64,000 bases of DNA. It comes from Planctomicrobium sp051466335. GTDB taxonomy: Bacteria > Planctomycetota > Planctomycetia > Planctomycetales > Planctomycetaceae. How positions within the stretch are numbered: the stretch's first letter is position 1; each line of letters opens with the position of its first letter. Below the pieces are notes generated by a model that was not told where the DNA came from, did no database searches, and worked only from the letters and a program-made list of their open reading frames with translations. Both the position numbers and the translations under genes were made by a program. This document shows positions 42,900-52,284 of the stretch, piece after piece. The stretch lies in NCBI RefSeq assembly GCF_051466335.1, contig NZ_CP195793.1, positions 2,170,001-2,234,000 of the forward strand, written 5' to 3'.

Positions 42900-43718
42900 A
42901 TGCGAAGATTGATTTCGTTTCGAAAGCAAAACCGTCTCCCTCTCTATGTTCTCGAAGAAGAGCAGGAGGGACTCCGCGCAGCTGGGCGTTTTAACGCTCA
43001 GTTGATGGATTTCCTCCGAACGCAGGTTCGCGAAGGGATATCGACCGACGAGCTCAACACGCTCGCTGAAACGTACACTCGGGACCACGGACATATCCCT
43101 GCGTGTCTCGGGTATCACGGCTTTCCCAAGTCAATTTGCACCAGCGTCAATGAAGTCATCTGTCACGGAATTCCTGATGACTATGTGCTGAAAGCTGGGG
43201 ACATTGTCAATCTGGACTGCACCTCAATCGTGGATGGCTGGTACGGGGACTCTTCAGAGACCTTCCTGATCGAACCTGTCGCAGAATCCCACCGCAAACT
43301 CGTTCAGGCAGCCTTTGACGCGATGTGGATCGGCATTCGGTCGATCGTCCCATTCAGCCCGGTCTTTGATATTGGGCTCGCAATTTCTCGGTTCGGTCGC
43401 ATTCAAGGGTATGGGGTCGTCGAGAATTTTCAGGGGCACGGCATCGGGCGCAAGTTTCATCAGGAACCGGGTGTTCCGCATGTCCCGATGCGTAAAAATC
43501 GCCGCGATATTCTTGCTCCCGGAGTTTCGTTCACGATTGAACCGATGCTGAATTTAGGGACCGAGAAGACTCATGGGCCGCTGGCTGATGGCTGGACAGT
43601 GCTCACTGAAGATGGTCTTCCATCTGCCCAGTTCGAGCATCAGATTCTGATGACAGAAGCTGGTCCGGAGATTTTGACCTTAACTCAAAACGGGCCTCAG
43701 GAAGGGCATCAGTTTTAG
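42900..43718 (+). CDS. map: Methionine aminopeptidase, type I
   Basis: ATG 42900 has AGGAAAAGG upstream and gives 272 residues. Metal ligands and catalytic His line up with E. coli MAP: H89 (ICHGIP), D106 (NLDCTSI), D117 (WYGDSSE), H180 (GHGIG), E214 (FTIEPM) and E246 (QFEHQI). It removes the initiator Met from new proteins. It is a single gene followed by a GT2 gene 61 bp on. Confidence 0.96.
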   Translation: MRRLISFRKQNRLPLYVLEEEQEGLRAAGRFNAQLMDFLRTQVREGISTDELNTLAETYTRDHGHIPACLGYHGFPKSICTSVNEVICHGIPDDYVLKAGDIVNLDCTSIVDGWYGDSSETFLIEPVAESHRKLVQAAFDAMWIGIRSIVPFSPVFDIGLAISRFGRIQGYGVVENFQGHGIGRKFHQEPGVPHVPMRKNRRDILAPGVSFTIEPMLNLGTEKTHGPLADGWTVLTEDGLPSAQFEHQILMTEAGPEILTLTQNGPQEGHQF

Positions 43719-43779
43719 GCTGAAGTCGTCGTCACAGGATGTCTTTCTCCTTCCCATTTCCCTCCTGCCTTGGGATGCC

Positions 43780-44574
43780 ATGAGTCGATCATTCCTGAGT
43801 TTAACCGAGACGACGGCGTCAGATTCCCCAGCCCACCCGCTACGGGTCGTCGCCGTCATGCCAGCGTATAACGCGGCCTCGACGCTGGAGCGGACAGTTC
43901 GGGACATTCCCGACGGGACTGTTGATGAAGTGATTCTGGTTGACGATTGCAGTCGTGATGAGACGGTCAATCTCGCCCGTTCACTCGGATTGACGGTCAT
44001 TGTCCACGAAAAGAATACGGGTTATGGAGGGAATCAGAAGACCTGCTACCGCCATGCGCTTGCCAGTGGCGCAGACATCGTCGTGATGATTCATCCTGAT
44101 TACCAATACGACAGCCGAGTGATCGGCGCAGCAGTCGAGTTTCTTCGATTAGGGATTTGCGATGTTATTTTGGGGTCGCGAATCCGAACGCGGCGTGAAG
44201 CGCTCTCAGGTGGCATGCCCGGGTGGAAGTACATCGCCAATCGTTGCTTGACGACGATTGAGAACGTTGCCCTCGGGCAGAATCTCGGCGATTTCCACAG
44301 CGGTTTCCGCGCGTATCGCAGGGAAGTGCTGGAAGTTGTTCCGTGGGAGAAAAACACAGACGACTTCGCTTTTGACAGTCAGTTTTTGGCTCAGTCAGTC
44401 TTTTTTGGGTTCAAGCTGGGAGATATCCCGGTTCCTGTTCGCTATTTCGACGAAGCTTCCAGTATTAATTTTCGACGAAGTGTCAAATACGGGCTGACGA
44501 CTCTGTATATTTTGCTGCAGTTCTGGTTACAAAAGCTGCAGCTGGCGAGCTTCCAGATCTTCAAGCGAAACTGA
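43780..44574 (+). CDS. Family 2 glycosyltransferase (polyprenyl-phosphate glycosyltransferase-like)
   Basis: This 264-residue protein has the GT-A core: VVAVMPAYNAASTLERTVRDI, EVILVDDCSRDETVNLA, NTGYGGNQKTCYRHAL and the DxD-like HPDYQYDSRV. LGSRIRTRREALSGGMP and a late acceptor motif (GDFHSGFRAYRREVLEVVPW) follow. Lacking the C-terminal TM helices of GtrB, it resembles soluble DPM1-type enzymes that glycosylate polyprenyl phosphate. Sugar and acceptor are unknown. Confidence 0.88.
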   Translation: MSRSFLSLTETTASDSPAHPLRVVAVMPAYNAASTLERTVRDIPDGTVDEVILVDDCSRDETVNLARSLGLTVIVHEKNTGYGGNQKTCYRHALASGADIVVMIHPDYQYDSRVIGAAVEFLRLGICDVILGSRIRTRREALSGGMPGWKYIANRCLTTIENVALGQNLGDFHSGFRAYRREVLEVVPWEKNTDDFAFDSQFLAQSVFFGFKLGDIPVPVRYFDEASSINFRRSVKYGLTTLYILLQFWLQKLQLASFQIFKRN

Positions 44575-44604
44575 ATTGCATCTCGCTTCAATCCGTAAAA
44601 ATCG

Positions 44605-44656
44605 CTAAATAAGTGATAATTTAGTTGTTGCCACCGGAATAATTTTGCGATATAGT
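44605..44656 (+). promoter_or_regulatory. Promoter with A/T palindrome before the His-rich gene
   Basis: TTGCCA (44628-44633) and TATAGT (44651-44656) are 17 bp apart, a good sigma-70 match. Just upstream, CTAAAT-N8-ATTTAG (44605-44624) is a perfect inverted repeat. Placement before a metal-binding His-rich gene makes a Zur- or Fur-type site plausible; the repeat does not match a known box exactly. Confidence 0.5.
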
Positions 44657-44695
44657 TCGTGAGATCCCAGAGCAAACTTTTTGCTGGTAATGCAG

Positions 44696-45205
44696 ATGTC
44701 TTCCCGTGTGAATAAACTGGCCTGGCTGAGTGCCTTCACGTCGATCGTGATGTTGCTCGGGGTTCAGATGTTTCACTCCCCGTTGCTGCATACTCTGGAA
44801 CATCTTCAACTTGCTGCCGCGGATCAAACTGACGAACAGCATTCTGGGAACGTTCGAGGAGGCCGTACTGGCTGCGACCATGACTACAGTCACGGTCATT
44901 CTCATCCCCGTTCCTGCAGCCATTCACACCGCGATTCTCATGAAAACTCGCACCGTCACGCGGGCTGCCAAACGAAGGGCGTGCCTTGTGGCAACTCGGA
45001 TGGCGAGTCAGGCGACGGATCGCATGAACACTCTCATGACTGCTCGATCTGTAGCGTTTTAGCTCAGAAATTACAGCCTTTTACGCTTCCTGTGCATCTG
45101 GTAGGGGCGGAGACTGTTTCAGAGCAGCCCGCGATCGTTCTCCCTGAAGTGCTTCTTGTCTGGGTCTCTCTCGCTCAGCCTCGTGGACCGCCCGTTGTTG
45201 GCTAA
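44696..45205 (+). CDS. Secreted histidine-rich protein, probable metal binding
   Basis: ATG 44696 gives 169 residues. A signal or anchor segment (WLSAFTSIVMLLGVQMF) leads to LLHTLEHLQLAAADQ. A His/Cys/Ser-rich block of about 35 residues follows (CDHDYSHGHSHPRSCSHSHR onwards), then HEHSHDCSICSVLAQ and a hydrophobic C-terminus. The pattern resembles DUF2946-like and other exported Zn/Cu-binding proteins. The next gene on the strand encodes a protein with an (Asp-His)n run, suggesting a shared role in zinc or copper handling. No enzyme signature is present. Confidence 0.65.
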   Translation: MSSRVNKLAWLSAFTSIVMLLGVQMFHSPLLHTLEHLQLAAADQTDEQHSGNVRGGRTGCDHDYSHGHSHPRSCSHSHRDSHENSHRHAGCQTKGVPCGNSDGESGDGSHEHSHDCSICSVLAQKLQPFTLPVHLVGAETVSEQPAIVLPEVLLVWVSLAQPRGPPVVG

Positions 45206-45540
45206 CGAGATGAACTGCTGTTTGGATGAAACCTGTCAGTATTGACGCGGTTTCTCACAGCGTGCTTTGATCATTCAACGTTGATACTCCGCTCCAGGAC
45301 TGATCCGTTCTGGCGTGTTCTCAACGGTAAGGGTCTAGCTTCGTCGCCCGGAATTCAATTTTCGGTGACGGTTCATCTCTCCAGTTTGTGCACCCAATCG
45401 TGAAATGACGATTGGTGAATGCATCCGTTAGCCCTCGTTGCACGGCTTGTCGCGCGTCCATCTCGGACGATGCGTACCTCATCTATTAGCACTCATTAGC
45501 ACGGCTTCTTTATCAGCCTGTGTAATGTGGAGATATTACT
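45206..45540. other. Intergenic between His-rich and DUF1559 genes
   Basis: About 335 bp without a gene. It ends with a tandem 8-bp repeat upstream of the DUF1559 start. Confidence 0.4.
45485..45502 (+). repeat. Tandem ATTAGCAC repeat with 10-bp period
   Basis: ATTAGCAC occurs at 45485-45492 and 45495-45502, one helical turn apart, about 40 bp before the ATG at 45541. This is a plausible binding site for a regulator contacting the same DNA face twice. Confidence 0.5.
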
Positions 45541-46503
45541 ATGCGACCGCATCGTCGTTCAGGATTTACGTTAATTGAATTGCTTGTCGTTATTGCAATT
45601 ATCGCTGTGTTAATCGCACTGCTTCTGCCGGCAGTTCAGCAGGCGAGGGAAGCGGCCCGCCGGACTCAGTGTAAAAACAATCTGAAGCAAATTGGACTGG
45701 CGCTTCACAACTACCACGATACCATGAATTGCTTTCCACCGGGTTGGATCGGTGTCTCAGGATTCGCATCCAATCCGCGAGGAGGGAATGGCTTCTCCTG
45801 GGGAGCGTCAATTCTTCCGTACGTCGACTCCTCGCCTCTCTACTCTCAACTCCGATTCGATTTGCCGATGTCGCAATCTCCCAACGCGGAATTTTTGAAG
45901 ACTCGGCTTCCTTATCATCAGTGCGCCAGCGATCCCAAGCCAGACACCTTTGAGGCGGAAGGGCTCGTGCTCGCGACCTCAAACTACGCGGGGGTGTTTG
46001 GAGTGACCGAACCGGACGTGTGTTACAAATCGTACGTGCCTGGGACTCGATTCGGGCTCACTTCCAGCGGCCAGTGCGTCAGCGACGGAGCATTTTTTCA
46101 CAACAGCAAAACGAGTCTGCGAGATTTCACTGACGGTAGTAGTCAAACGCTGATGGTGGGTGAACGAACAACGTTTGTACGTGGTGAGGAGGATGATCAC
46201 GACCACGACCATGACCACGACCACGATCATGATCATGACGATGACCACGGGCCCGCAATTGTCTACGGAACCTGGGCTGGAGCGATTCCAGGTGAAGGTG
46301 GTGCGGCCGGACGTGTCATCGGCCACGCTGGACACCTTCCCAACGAAGGGCACTCTGCTGAAGATTTTGGAAGCAGCCACGTCGGAGGTGCTCACTTTGT
46401 CATGGCAGACGGTCACGTCGTATTTCTCAGCCAAAACATGAGCGAAGAGATTTTTAACGCTCTCGCCACACGCTCCGGTGGGGAAGTCGTCGGAGAGTAC
46501 TAA
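45541..46503 (+). CDS. DUF1559 pseudopilin-like protein with (Asp-His)n tract
   Basis: This 320-residue protein has the type IV pilin-like N-terminus GFTLIELLVVIAIIAVLIALL and the DUF1559 start AVQQAREAARRTQCKNNLKQ. The family C-terminus carries HFVMADGHVVFL, then GGEVVGEY. At about residues 217-237 it has an insert of alternating Asp and His (DDHDHDHDHDHDHDHDDDH), coded with mixed gac/gat and cac/cat, so it is not simple DNA slippage. The insert should bind Zn or Cu. GGAG lies before the ATG. DUF1559 proteins are expanded in planctomycetes; their role is unknown. Confidence 0.92.
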   Translation: MRPHRRSGFTLIELLVVIAIIAVLIALLLPAVQQAREAARRTQCKNNLKQIGLALHNYHDTMNCFPPGWIGVSGFASNPRGGNGFSWGASILPYVDSSPLYSQLRFDLPMSQSPNAEFLKTRLPYHQCASDPKPDTFEAEGLVLATSNYAGVFGVTEPDVCYKSYVPGTRFGLTSSGQCVSDGAFFHNSKTSLRDFTDGSSQTLMVGERTTFVRGEEDDHDHDHDHDHDHDHDDDHGPAIVYGTWAGAIPGEGGAAGRVIGHAGHLPNEGHSAEDFGSSHVGGAHFVMADGHVVFLSQNMSEEIFNALATRSGGEVVGEY

Positions 46504-46634
46504 AATGAATGCGGTCGCAATACGGGGCGTTTGCGGCCGCAATAGCCCGTCCGCAGAATGAGTCCCGACAATTTTGAAGTCGCGCCAGTTCATAAGAACG
46601 CAAGTCGATTCAGTTCGCTTGCGTTCTTCGCGTT

Positions 46635-47432
46635 TTAGGCCACTTGCTGGTCAGAGAGATCGATCGTTCGATTGACGCGGAAATTTGCCTTCTCTTCAAG
46701 AATCGACGTCGCATCGAACCGGTGCCCGAAGTACTGCCGCTGGGCCTCGGGATCATTGAGCACTGTGGCGATGTCACCACTCACAAGGACGCGCCCAGCG
46801 CAGATGATGTTGCTGCGATCGGTGATGGTCAGTGTTTCGCGTTCGCGGTGGTCTGTCAGCAAAATCGAAATTCCGGAATCTCGCAGTTCGCCGATGATGT
46901 CCTGAATGTCGTTGATGGTTGTCGGGTCAATCCCGGTGAACGGTTCATCCAGCAGGATGATCTTCGGTTCACTCGCCAGGCAACGGGCGATTTCAAGTCG
47001 GCGTCGTTCTCCTCCGGACAGCGTGGAGGAGATCTGCCGGCTTCTGTTGGTCAGTCCGAATTGGCCAAGGAGGCGATCGCAACGTTGGCGTCGTTCTTTC
47101 GCAGAGAATGGGAGGAATTCAAGGATTGCCATCACATTCTGGTAAACCGTCAGCTTGGTGAAGATGCTCTGATCTTGCGGGAGATAACCCATTCCATTGC
47201 GTGCACGCTGGAACATCGGAGCGTCGGTGACATCCTTCCCATTCAGGAAGACTTTCCCCTGTGTGGGAGCGATCAAACCACACGCCATACGGAACGTCGT
47301 CGATTTGCCTGCTCCGTTCGGGCCGAGCAGGCCAACGATCTCTCCTGGATTCACATCGAATGAAACGCCATCCACGGCACGTTTGCCACCCGGATAGACT
47401 TTCACCAGACCATGACATTCGAGAATCGACAT
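46635..47432 (-). CDS. lptB: LptB-type ABC transporter ATPase
   Basis: ATG 47432 follows AGGAGG by seven bases. The 265-residue ATPase has Walker A GPNGAGKST, Q-loop GYLPQDQSIFTKLTVYQNV, signature LSGGERRRLEIARCLA, Walker B KIILLDEPFTGIDP and H-loop LLTDHRERETL. The Q-loop and signature regions are those of LptB, which powers lipopolysaccharide export with LptF/G. Those partners and LptA/C are not in the window, so the gene is separated from its usual cluster. Confidence 0.9.
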   Translation of the reverse strand: MSILECHGLVKVYPGGKRAVDGVSFDVNPGEIVGLLGPNGAGKSTTFRMACGLIAPTQGKVFLNGKDVTDAPMFQRARNGMGYLPQDQSIFTKLTVYQNVMAILEFLPFSAKERRQRCDRLLGQFGLTNRSRQISSTLSGGERRRLEIARCLASEPKIILLDEPFTGIDPTTINDIQDIIGELRDSGISILLTDHRERETLTITDRSNIICAGRVLVSGDIATVLNDPEAQRQYFGHRFDATSILEEKANFRVNRTIDLSDQQVA

Positions 47433-47753
47433 CGGAACCCCTCCTGAAATCAAAAGCGTCACTCTGCGACGCTAGAATTGAACGGAAGTCTAGGGCACAA
47501 CTCGGGAAAGGGGCAAGATGAACCTTGCCTTCGACACTCCCATCCCCCTGAAATCCGATCGATACTCTTCTTCTTTTTTGAGTTCGCAGCACCTGTAGTA
47601 AGGTGAGTCTCGGAGGGAGGTTGGGAGTTCTCGGAGTTTTTCTTGAGGTTATTGGAGTGCGATCGACCCTGATCAATCGTTTCACCTCGAACGAACCGGC
47701 CGTTTCCCATAGACTGGCGACAGGCAGAAATCCTTTCATTCTTCCAGGGGAGC

Positions 47754-50468
47754 GTGATGAAGACGCGATTACTGAAATTGATGCGTCCAATTCTCACACA
47801 CTTCACATTGAATCGATCCTTGGGATTGCTGTTGGGGATTCTGATTCTGTTTCCCGCGGATCGCGTTTCCGCTCAATTGACCAAGCCGAAGCCCGCAGCG
47901 ACTCCAAAAGAATTTGGTGGGAAGAAAAACCGGCTCGCCCGAGAATCCAGCCCGTATTTGCGATCACACGCTGATAATCCCGTCAACTGGTACCCATGGG
48001 GGCCAGAGGCGATGCAACTGGCATTGAAAGAAAATAAGCCGATTTTTCTATCGATCGGCTACAGCAGTTGCTTCTGGTGCCATGCCATGCGCCGCGAAGT
48101 GTTTGAAGATGCGGAAATCGCAGCCTACATGAACGAACACTTCATCAATATCAAAGTCGATCGGGAAGAACGCCCTGACATTGATGATGTCTATATGACC
48201 GCTCTTGAGGTCTACTTCCAGCTTTCAAAATCATCACAGGGAGGAGGGTGGCCTCTCTCCCTCTTTTTGACGCCGGATGGACGTCCGATTGCGGGGGGAA
48301 CCTACTTCCCAGCAACTCCGAAGCCCGGGATCACCGCATTTCCAGATGTCTGTCGGCAAATCCAAAGTGCCTGGGAGACACGCGAAAAGGATGTGCGAAA
48401 GACGGCGGATATCATCACCCGGGAAGTCGGACGCCTCACGGTTCCCAGACTGCAGCTGAAACCTCTTGAAATTGATGAAAGACTGGTTGCAGCAGCAGTG
48501 CAACAAGTGGCTGAGTCGTATGACAGTGAATTCGGCGGCTTTGATGTTCAGCTAGACGCTGTTGAAGGACCGAAATTCCCGGTTCCTTCCAAGCTGGCAC
48601 TGATTCAGGCACAAGTCGGGCGACCAGCCAAAGAAGGAGAACCCAATTATGCAGCGATGCTTGATAAAACGCTCATAGCGATGGCTTCTGGCGGAATTTG
48701 GGATCAATTGGGCGGAGGGTTCCATCGCTACAGTACAGACCGGCAATGGCGTGTCCCACACTTTGAAAAGATGCTCTACGACAACTCTCAGTTAGCAGAG
48801 ATCTACGTGGAAGCGTACCGTCGCACTGGTCGGGAGCAGTTCCGCGTAGTCGCGGAAGAGATTTTTCAATTCGTCAAACAGGATCTCACCGGGCCAAGAG
48901 GAGAGTTTCTCGCGGCACTGGATGCGGAAACCGACGGCACAGAAGGTGCCTATTATGTTTGGTCGAAGGAAGAGCTTCAGAGTGTCCTCACCGCCGGAGA
49001 ATACCGAATCTTCACGGTTGTCTACGGAATCGATGGCCCAAGCAGTATTGCAGCAGGATATGTGTTGCATCGAAATCAGTCGCTGACAGAGATTGCCGAC
49101 AGCCTGAGCCTTCCGCTGAGCGAATTGAATCTGCGATTGTCTGAAATCCGCAAGAAGTTGCTCGTTGTCCGTTCCAAGCGCAGGCCGTTGGCGAAGGATG
49201 ACCACGTCCTGACCGGCTGGAACGGATTGATGATTCGGGCTTATGCCAGAGCGGGGCTGGTTTTGAAACGCCCGGAGTACATTCAGGCGGCGGAAAAGGC
49301 AGCTCTGTATCTCCTGACAGAACATCGCGATGCGAATGGCGTTCTGCTGCGAACTTCTGCTGAATTACCTGATCCCCAGCCAGCATTTCTGGAAGATTAT
49401 GCCTTCCTGATCAGCGGGTTGATCTCCTTGTATGAAGCGACAAACGAAGAAAAATGGCTGAGTGCCGCGGGGCGGCTGATGGAGGAGCAGCAGACGGGGT
49501 TCTGGGATCAGCAACGAGGAGGCTATTTCTTTACAGCCCACAATCAGGAAGTGGTTCTCGTGCGGCTGAAAGGGGGAAGCGATAATGCGCTGCCGTCCGG
49601 AAACAGCGTCGCAGCTCAAAATCTGGTTCGCTTTTCGAAATTCAAACATGATGACACTTACCGCAAAAACGCAGAGAAGGTCTTTATCGCCTTTGGATCC
49701 CAATTGAGTGAAGAGCCGGATCGAGCCCCCTATTTGGCGCTCGCATTGCAGGAATATCTCCACTGGTACGGGGCGACGGAGATCAAAGCTGCTGGTGAAG
49801 GCTTATTCGCTGGTGGCATCACTGGAACTCCTCCGCAATCTCAACAGAAGATGACTCCCCTTACGCAGCCTGGGGTGAAAAAGGAAGCGTCACTGCTGGG
49901 GGGAGAACTTCAGTTTCCTATTCAGGAAGGGGAAACAGTCAGCTTCGAGCCGGTCAATGCTCAACAGATCGCCGCACGTGGATTTCTTTCGGTGAATCAG
50001 ATTCCAGTGCAAGGAGAGTGTGGATTTGCCGTCGAAGTGGTGTTGGAGAAAGACTGGCACGTCAACGCGAATCCTCCAAAACCTGATTACGTGATTCCAC
50101 TGCGGGTGACCTTGACTGGTCCAACCGGGGTCGTCCTGAAAGAGGTGAGCTACCCCAACGGCAGTGATTTCAAGGTCGAAGGGATCAGTGACTCTCTCTC
50201 CGTTTATGAAAATCGAGTCATTGTCAAAGGGAGCTTCCAGACAGACCTGCAGACGAATAGTCCTGTCGAGTTGAAAGTGTCGCTCCGCTATCAACTCTGC
50301 GATCATCAGCAGTGCCTCGCCCCAAAGAATCTGGAGCTCAAGGCGACAATTCCTGTCGCAGCAGCGGACGCGACTCCTGAGCCGGTGAATGCACACTTGT
50401 TTGGGGAGAAGCAGGCGGACTGGAAGGCGAGGTCGGAGACACCGACAGCACCCCCATTTCCTGAGTAA
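47754..50468 (+). CDS. Exported DUF255 (YyaL/SPATA20-like) protein with C-terminal DsbD-alpha-like domain
   Basis: GTG 47754 is directly followed by ATG 47757; either may start. A signal peptide (SLGLLLGILILFPADRVSA) precedes the DUF255 thioredoxin-like domain: NRLARESSPYLRSHADNPVNW, GYSSCFWCHAMRREVFED with the CxxC at about residue 107, KVDREERPDIDDVYM and GGWPLSLFLTPDG. An (alpha/alpha)6 barrel follows (FEKMLYDNSQLAEIY, TGWNGLMIRAYARA). The last 150 residues (GFAVEVVLEKDWHVNANPP, then LSLRYQLCDHQQCL-like strands) resemble the DsbD N-terminal domain. At 904 residues it is longer than cytoplasmic YyaL. It probably acts in extracytoplasmic thiol-redox chemistry. Confidence 0.88.
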   Translation: MMKTRLLKLMRPILTHFTLNRSLGLLLGILILFPADRVSAQLTKPKPAATPKEFGGKKNRLARESSPYLRSHADNPVNWYPWGPEAMQLALKENKPIFLSIGYSSCFWCHAMRREVFEDAEIAAYMNEHFINIKVDREERPDIDDVYMTALEVYFQLSKSSQGGGWPLSLFLTPDGRPIAGGTYFPATPKPGITAFPDVCRQIQSAWETREKDVRKTADIITREVGRLTVPRLQLKPLEIDERLVAAAVQQVAESYDSEFGGFDVQLDAVEGPKFPVPSKLALIQAQVGRPAKEGEPNYAAMLDKTLIAMASGGIWDQLGGGFHRYSTDRQWRVPHFEKMLYDNSQLAEIYVEAYRRTGREQFRVVAEEIFQFVKQDLTGPRGEFLAALDAETDGTEGAYYVWSKEELQSVLTAGEYRIFTVVYGIDGPSSIAAGYVLHRNQSLTEIADSLSLPLSELNLRLSEIRKKLLVVRSKRRPLAKDDHVLTGWNGLMIRAYARAGLVLKRPEYIQAAEKAALYLLTEHRDANGVLLRTSAELPDPQPAFLEDYAFLISGLISLYEATNEEKWLSAAGRLMEEQQTGFWDQQRGGYFFTAHNQEVVLVRLKGGSDNALPSGNSVAAQNLVRFSKFKHDDTYRKNAEKVFIAFGSQLSEEPDRAPYLALALQEYLHWYGATEIKAAGEGLFAGGITGTPPQSQQKMTPLTQPGVKKEASLLGGELQFPIQEGETVSFEPVNAQQIAARGFLSVNQIPVQGECGFAVEVVLEKDWHVNANPPKPDYVIPLRVTLTGPTGVVLKEVSYPNGSDFKVEGISDSLSVYENRVIVKGSFQTDLQTNSPVELKVSLRYQLCDHQQCLAPKNLELKATIPVAAADATPEPVNAHLFGEKQADWKARSETPTAPPFPE

Positions 50469-50712
50469 CTGCCGATCGCTCATAGGGGCGGCGAGTGTGG
50501 GAGCGGTGTGCTTTGTTGTTACTGGCTGCTGAGGCACGTACCAGAGAGCCTCGCGTGGCCCAAAAGATGAAAGGGGGGCCCGTTTCCCCTTTTGCAGCGT
50601 TTTGCTGATGAGGGCTCGTTCTTGTTGCGGATCAGATCGAACGGCTGTAGGATCAATCGCGTGAAATTGAAACGATCGAGTCGATTATACTGACGCGAAT
50701 GGATTCAACATC

Positions 50713-51594
50713 TTGACCGGACTGTCTCCCCGGCGGCAAGATCACTCTCTTGCTGCATTAAATGACAACGACTCTGCGTCGCCGAGAATGCCCGTTTCTG
50801 TTGAGAAACAGGGCGGTATTGGCGCGTCACGGGTGCATTCCGTTGTTCGATTTCAGCGATCCGGGATTGTTCGCAATGCCGTATATATGGTCATGGCGTT
50901 GGCCCTCTTTTTCTTCTCCAGGCAACTCGTGGCTCAGGTTCTGGCTCCTATTCGCAATGCCTCCTATGCCGGTGAAGTCTCCTCTCAGGCACTGATTCAG
51001 CGAAGTTTCCCCGGCAACGAATGGACGTTCGTCTCCGCTAAAAAGGGTGGCACTCTTGAAGATACCTGGGAAATCAGAGCAGAACCGGGAGATGTCTTTC
51101 CAATTCTCGTCTGTCGCGGTCAGCCGCATGGCTATCTGAAGACGAATACGAAATATCAGAATTTCCACCTCAGCGTTGAGTGGCGGTTCCCCAAAGACCC
51201 CGATGGAAACAGCGGAATCCTCCTGTTCACCGGTGACGAAGAGCGACTTTGGCCGAAATCTGTGCAGGTACAATTGCATCAACCCGAAGTGGGGGCGACG
51301 TTTCCGGTTGGAGGAGCGAAAACAGCTAACCGTATTCGTGGCCTGCATCGTCTGGCGAAACCAGTGAATCAATGGAATCGCTGTGAAGTGGAATGCCGGA
51401 ATGGCCTGGTCAGCGTGACGGTTAATGGCCATCGGCTCGGCACGATTACCGATTGCATGCCGTCCAACGGGGCAATTGGCTTACAAAGCGAAGGCTACGA
51501 GGTGCATTTCCGCAATCTCTCAATTCGAGAGATCCCCGAAGTGTCGTCCCCCGCGGTCGCAAATAGCGAAGTCACGACGGATTCTGATCGCTGA
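50713..51594 (+). CDS. DUF1080 (3-keto-disaccharide hydrolase-like) protein
   Basis: The frame opens at TTG 50713, with an in-frame ATG at 50788. An N-terminal hydrophobic helix (NAVYMVMALALFFFSRQLVAQ) exports or anchors it. The concanavalin-like DUF1080 domain has PILVCRGQPHGYLKTNTKYQ, FHLSVEWRFPKDPDGNSGIL, KSVQVQLHQPEVGATF, then WNRCEVECRNGLVSVTVNG and a final GAIGLQSEGYEVHFRNLSIR. Members bind or cleave sugars and are very common in planctomycetes. The start is uncertain; the domain is not. Confidence 0.85.
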   Translation: MTGLSPRRQDHSLAALNDNDSASPRMPVSVEKQGGIGASRVHSVVRFQRSGIVRNAVYMVMALALFFFSRQLVAQVLAPIRNASYAGEVSSQALIQRSFPGNEWTFVSAKKGGTLEDTWEIRAEPGDVFPILVCRGQPHGYLKTNTKYQNFHLSVEWRFPKDPDGNSGILLFTGDEERLWPKSVQVQLHQPEVGATFPVGGAKTANRIRGLHRLAKPVNQWNRCEVECRNGLVSVTVNGHRLGTITDCMPSNGAIGLQSEGYEVHFRNLSIREIPEVSSPAVANSEVTTDSDR

Positions 51595-52284
51595 GCGTTC
51601 CACCTGATAGGCGAACCGTACCTTCGGGAATCTGTTTCCGTATCGCATTGCTTTGATGTGTTTGCTCGTCGCAACATGCGAGTCACCATTCCCATGCTGC
51701 ATGCAGTGCCGCGCTCGTTGAAGAGACGCATTCCATGACTCATCTTAGCGGGGCTTGAACTCAGGCTTCTGCGGGTCCTGGCACTGTCTGGTGAAGACAA
51801 TCTCGCCGTTGCTAAGGCGTATAAGGGAAAAGCACGCCTGAGAGCGTGATAGGAAGAGCGCCACGAAAGGACCTTCGAGGTTCCCTGCGAGCATCTTGCG
51901 GCAATCGCAGGCGATGTGCAATGTGCAGGGGAGAGGCGACCGAAGTTGTATCAAATTTATCGATAGAAATAAAAATGCCCTTGGTCACAAGAGAAGATTT
52001 GCTTGCGGCTCGTGGAGGTCGTTGGCTGCAGAGTGGGTCAGGCTGCAATCAAAAGCTCGCTAATCTCGTCTTGATCCCAAGGGCAATCGGTTGGGGTCGG
52101 AATTCTAATATGCATCTCTTGTGCCTTTTTTTGAAAAATCTTGTTCGATGTCAGCGCCGAGCACGTAAATCGCGTTTTCTCAGTAATTATGAACTATTTC
52201 TGTTCTTGAATTTCTTGCAAGAGTGGCTTAGAGTCGTTGTAGCGGCGCTTGTTTCGGCGCCGAAACTACAAAAAAAGCGCCGAA
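51595..52284. other. Intergenic, no firm gene
   Basis: About 690 bp. A 69-codon minus frame (51745-51954, ending KPEFKPR) looks protein-like but has no clear start signal or family. TGCCCTTGG (about 51974) and CCAAGGGCA (about 52077) form a 9-bp inverted repeat 100 bp apart. An A/T-rich segment lies before the next gene. Confidence 0.35.

Noticed and set aside
46186..46250. Asp-His codon run as a simple DNA microsatellite
   Set aside because: Codons alternate irregularly between gac/gat and cac/cat, which argues for protein-level selection over pure slippage.
46644..47363. 239-codon plus-strand open frame
   Set aside because: Antisense to lptB; the ABC ATPase motifs settle the strand.
51745..51954. 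69-codon minus-strand frame ending KPEFKPR
   Set aside because: Could be a small gene, but no ribosome-binding site or family was found; mentioned only in the intergenic entry.
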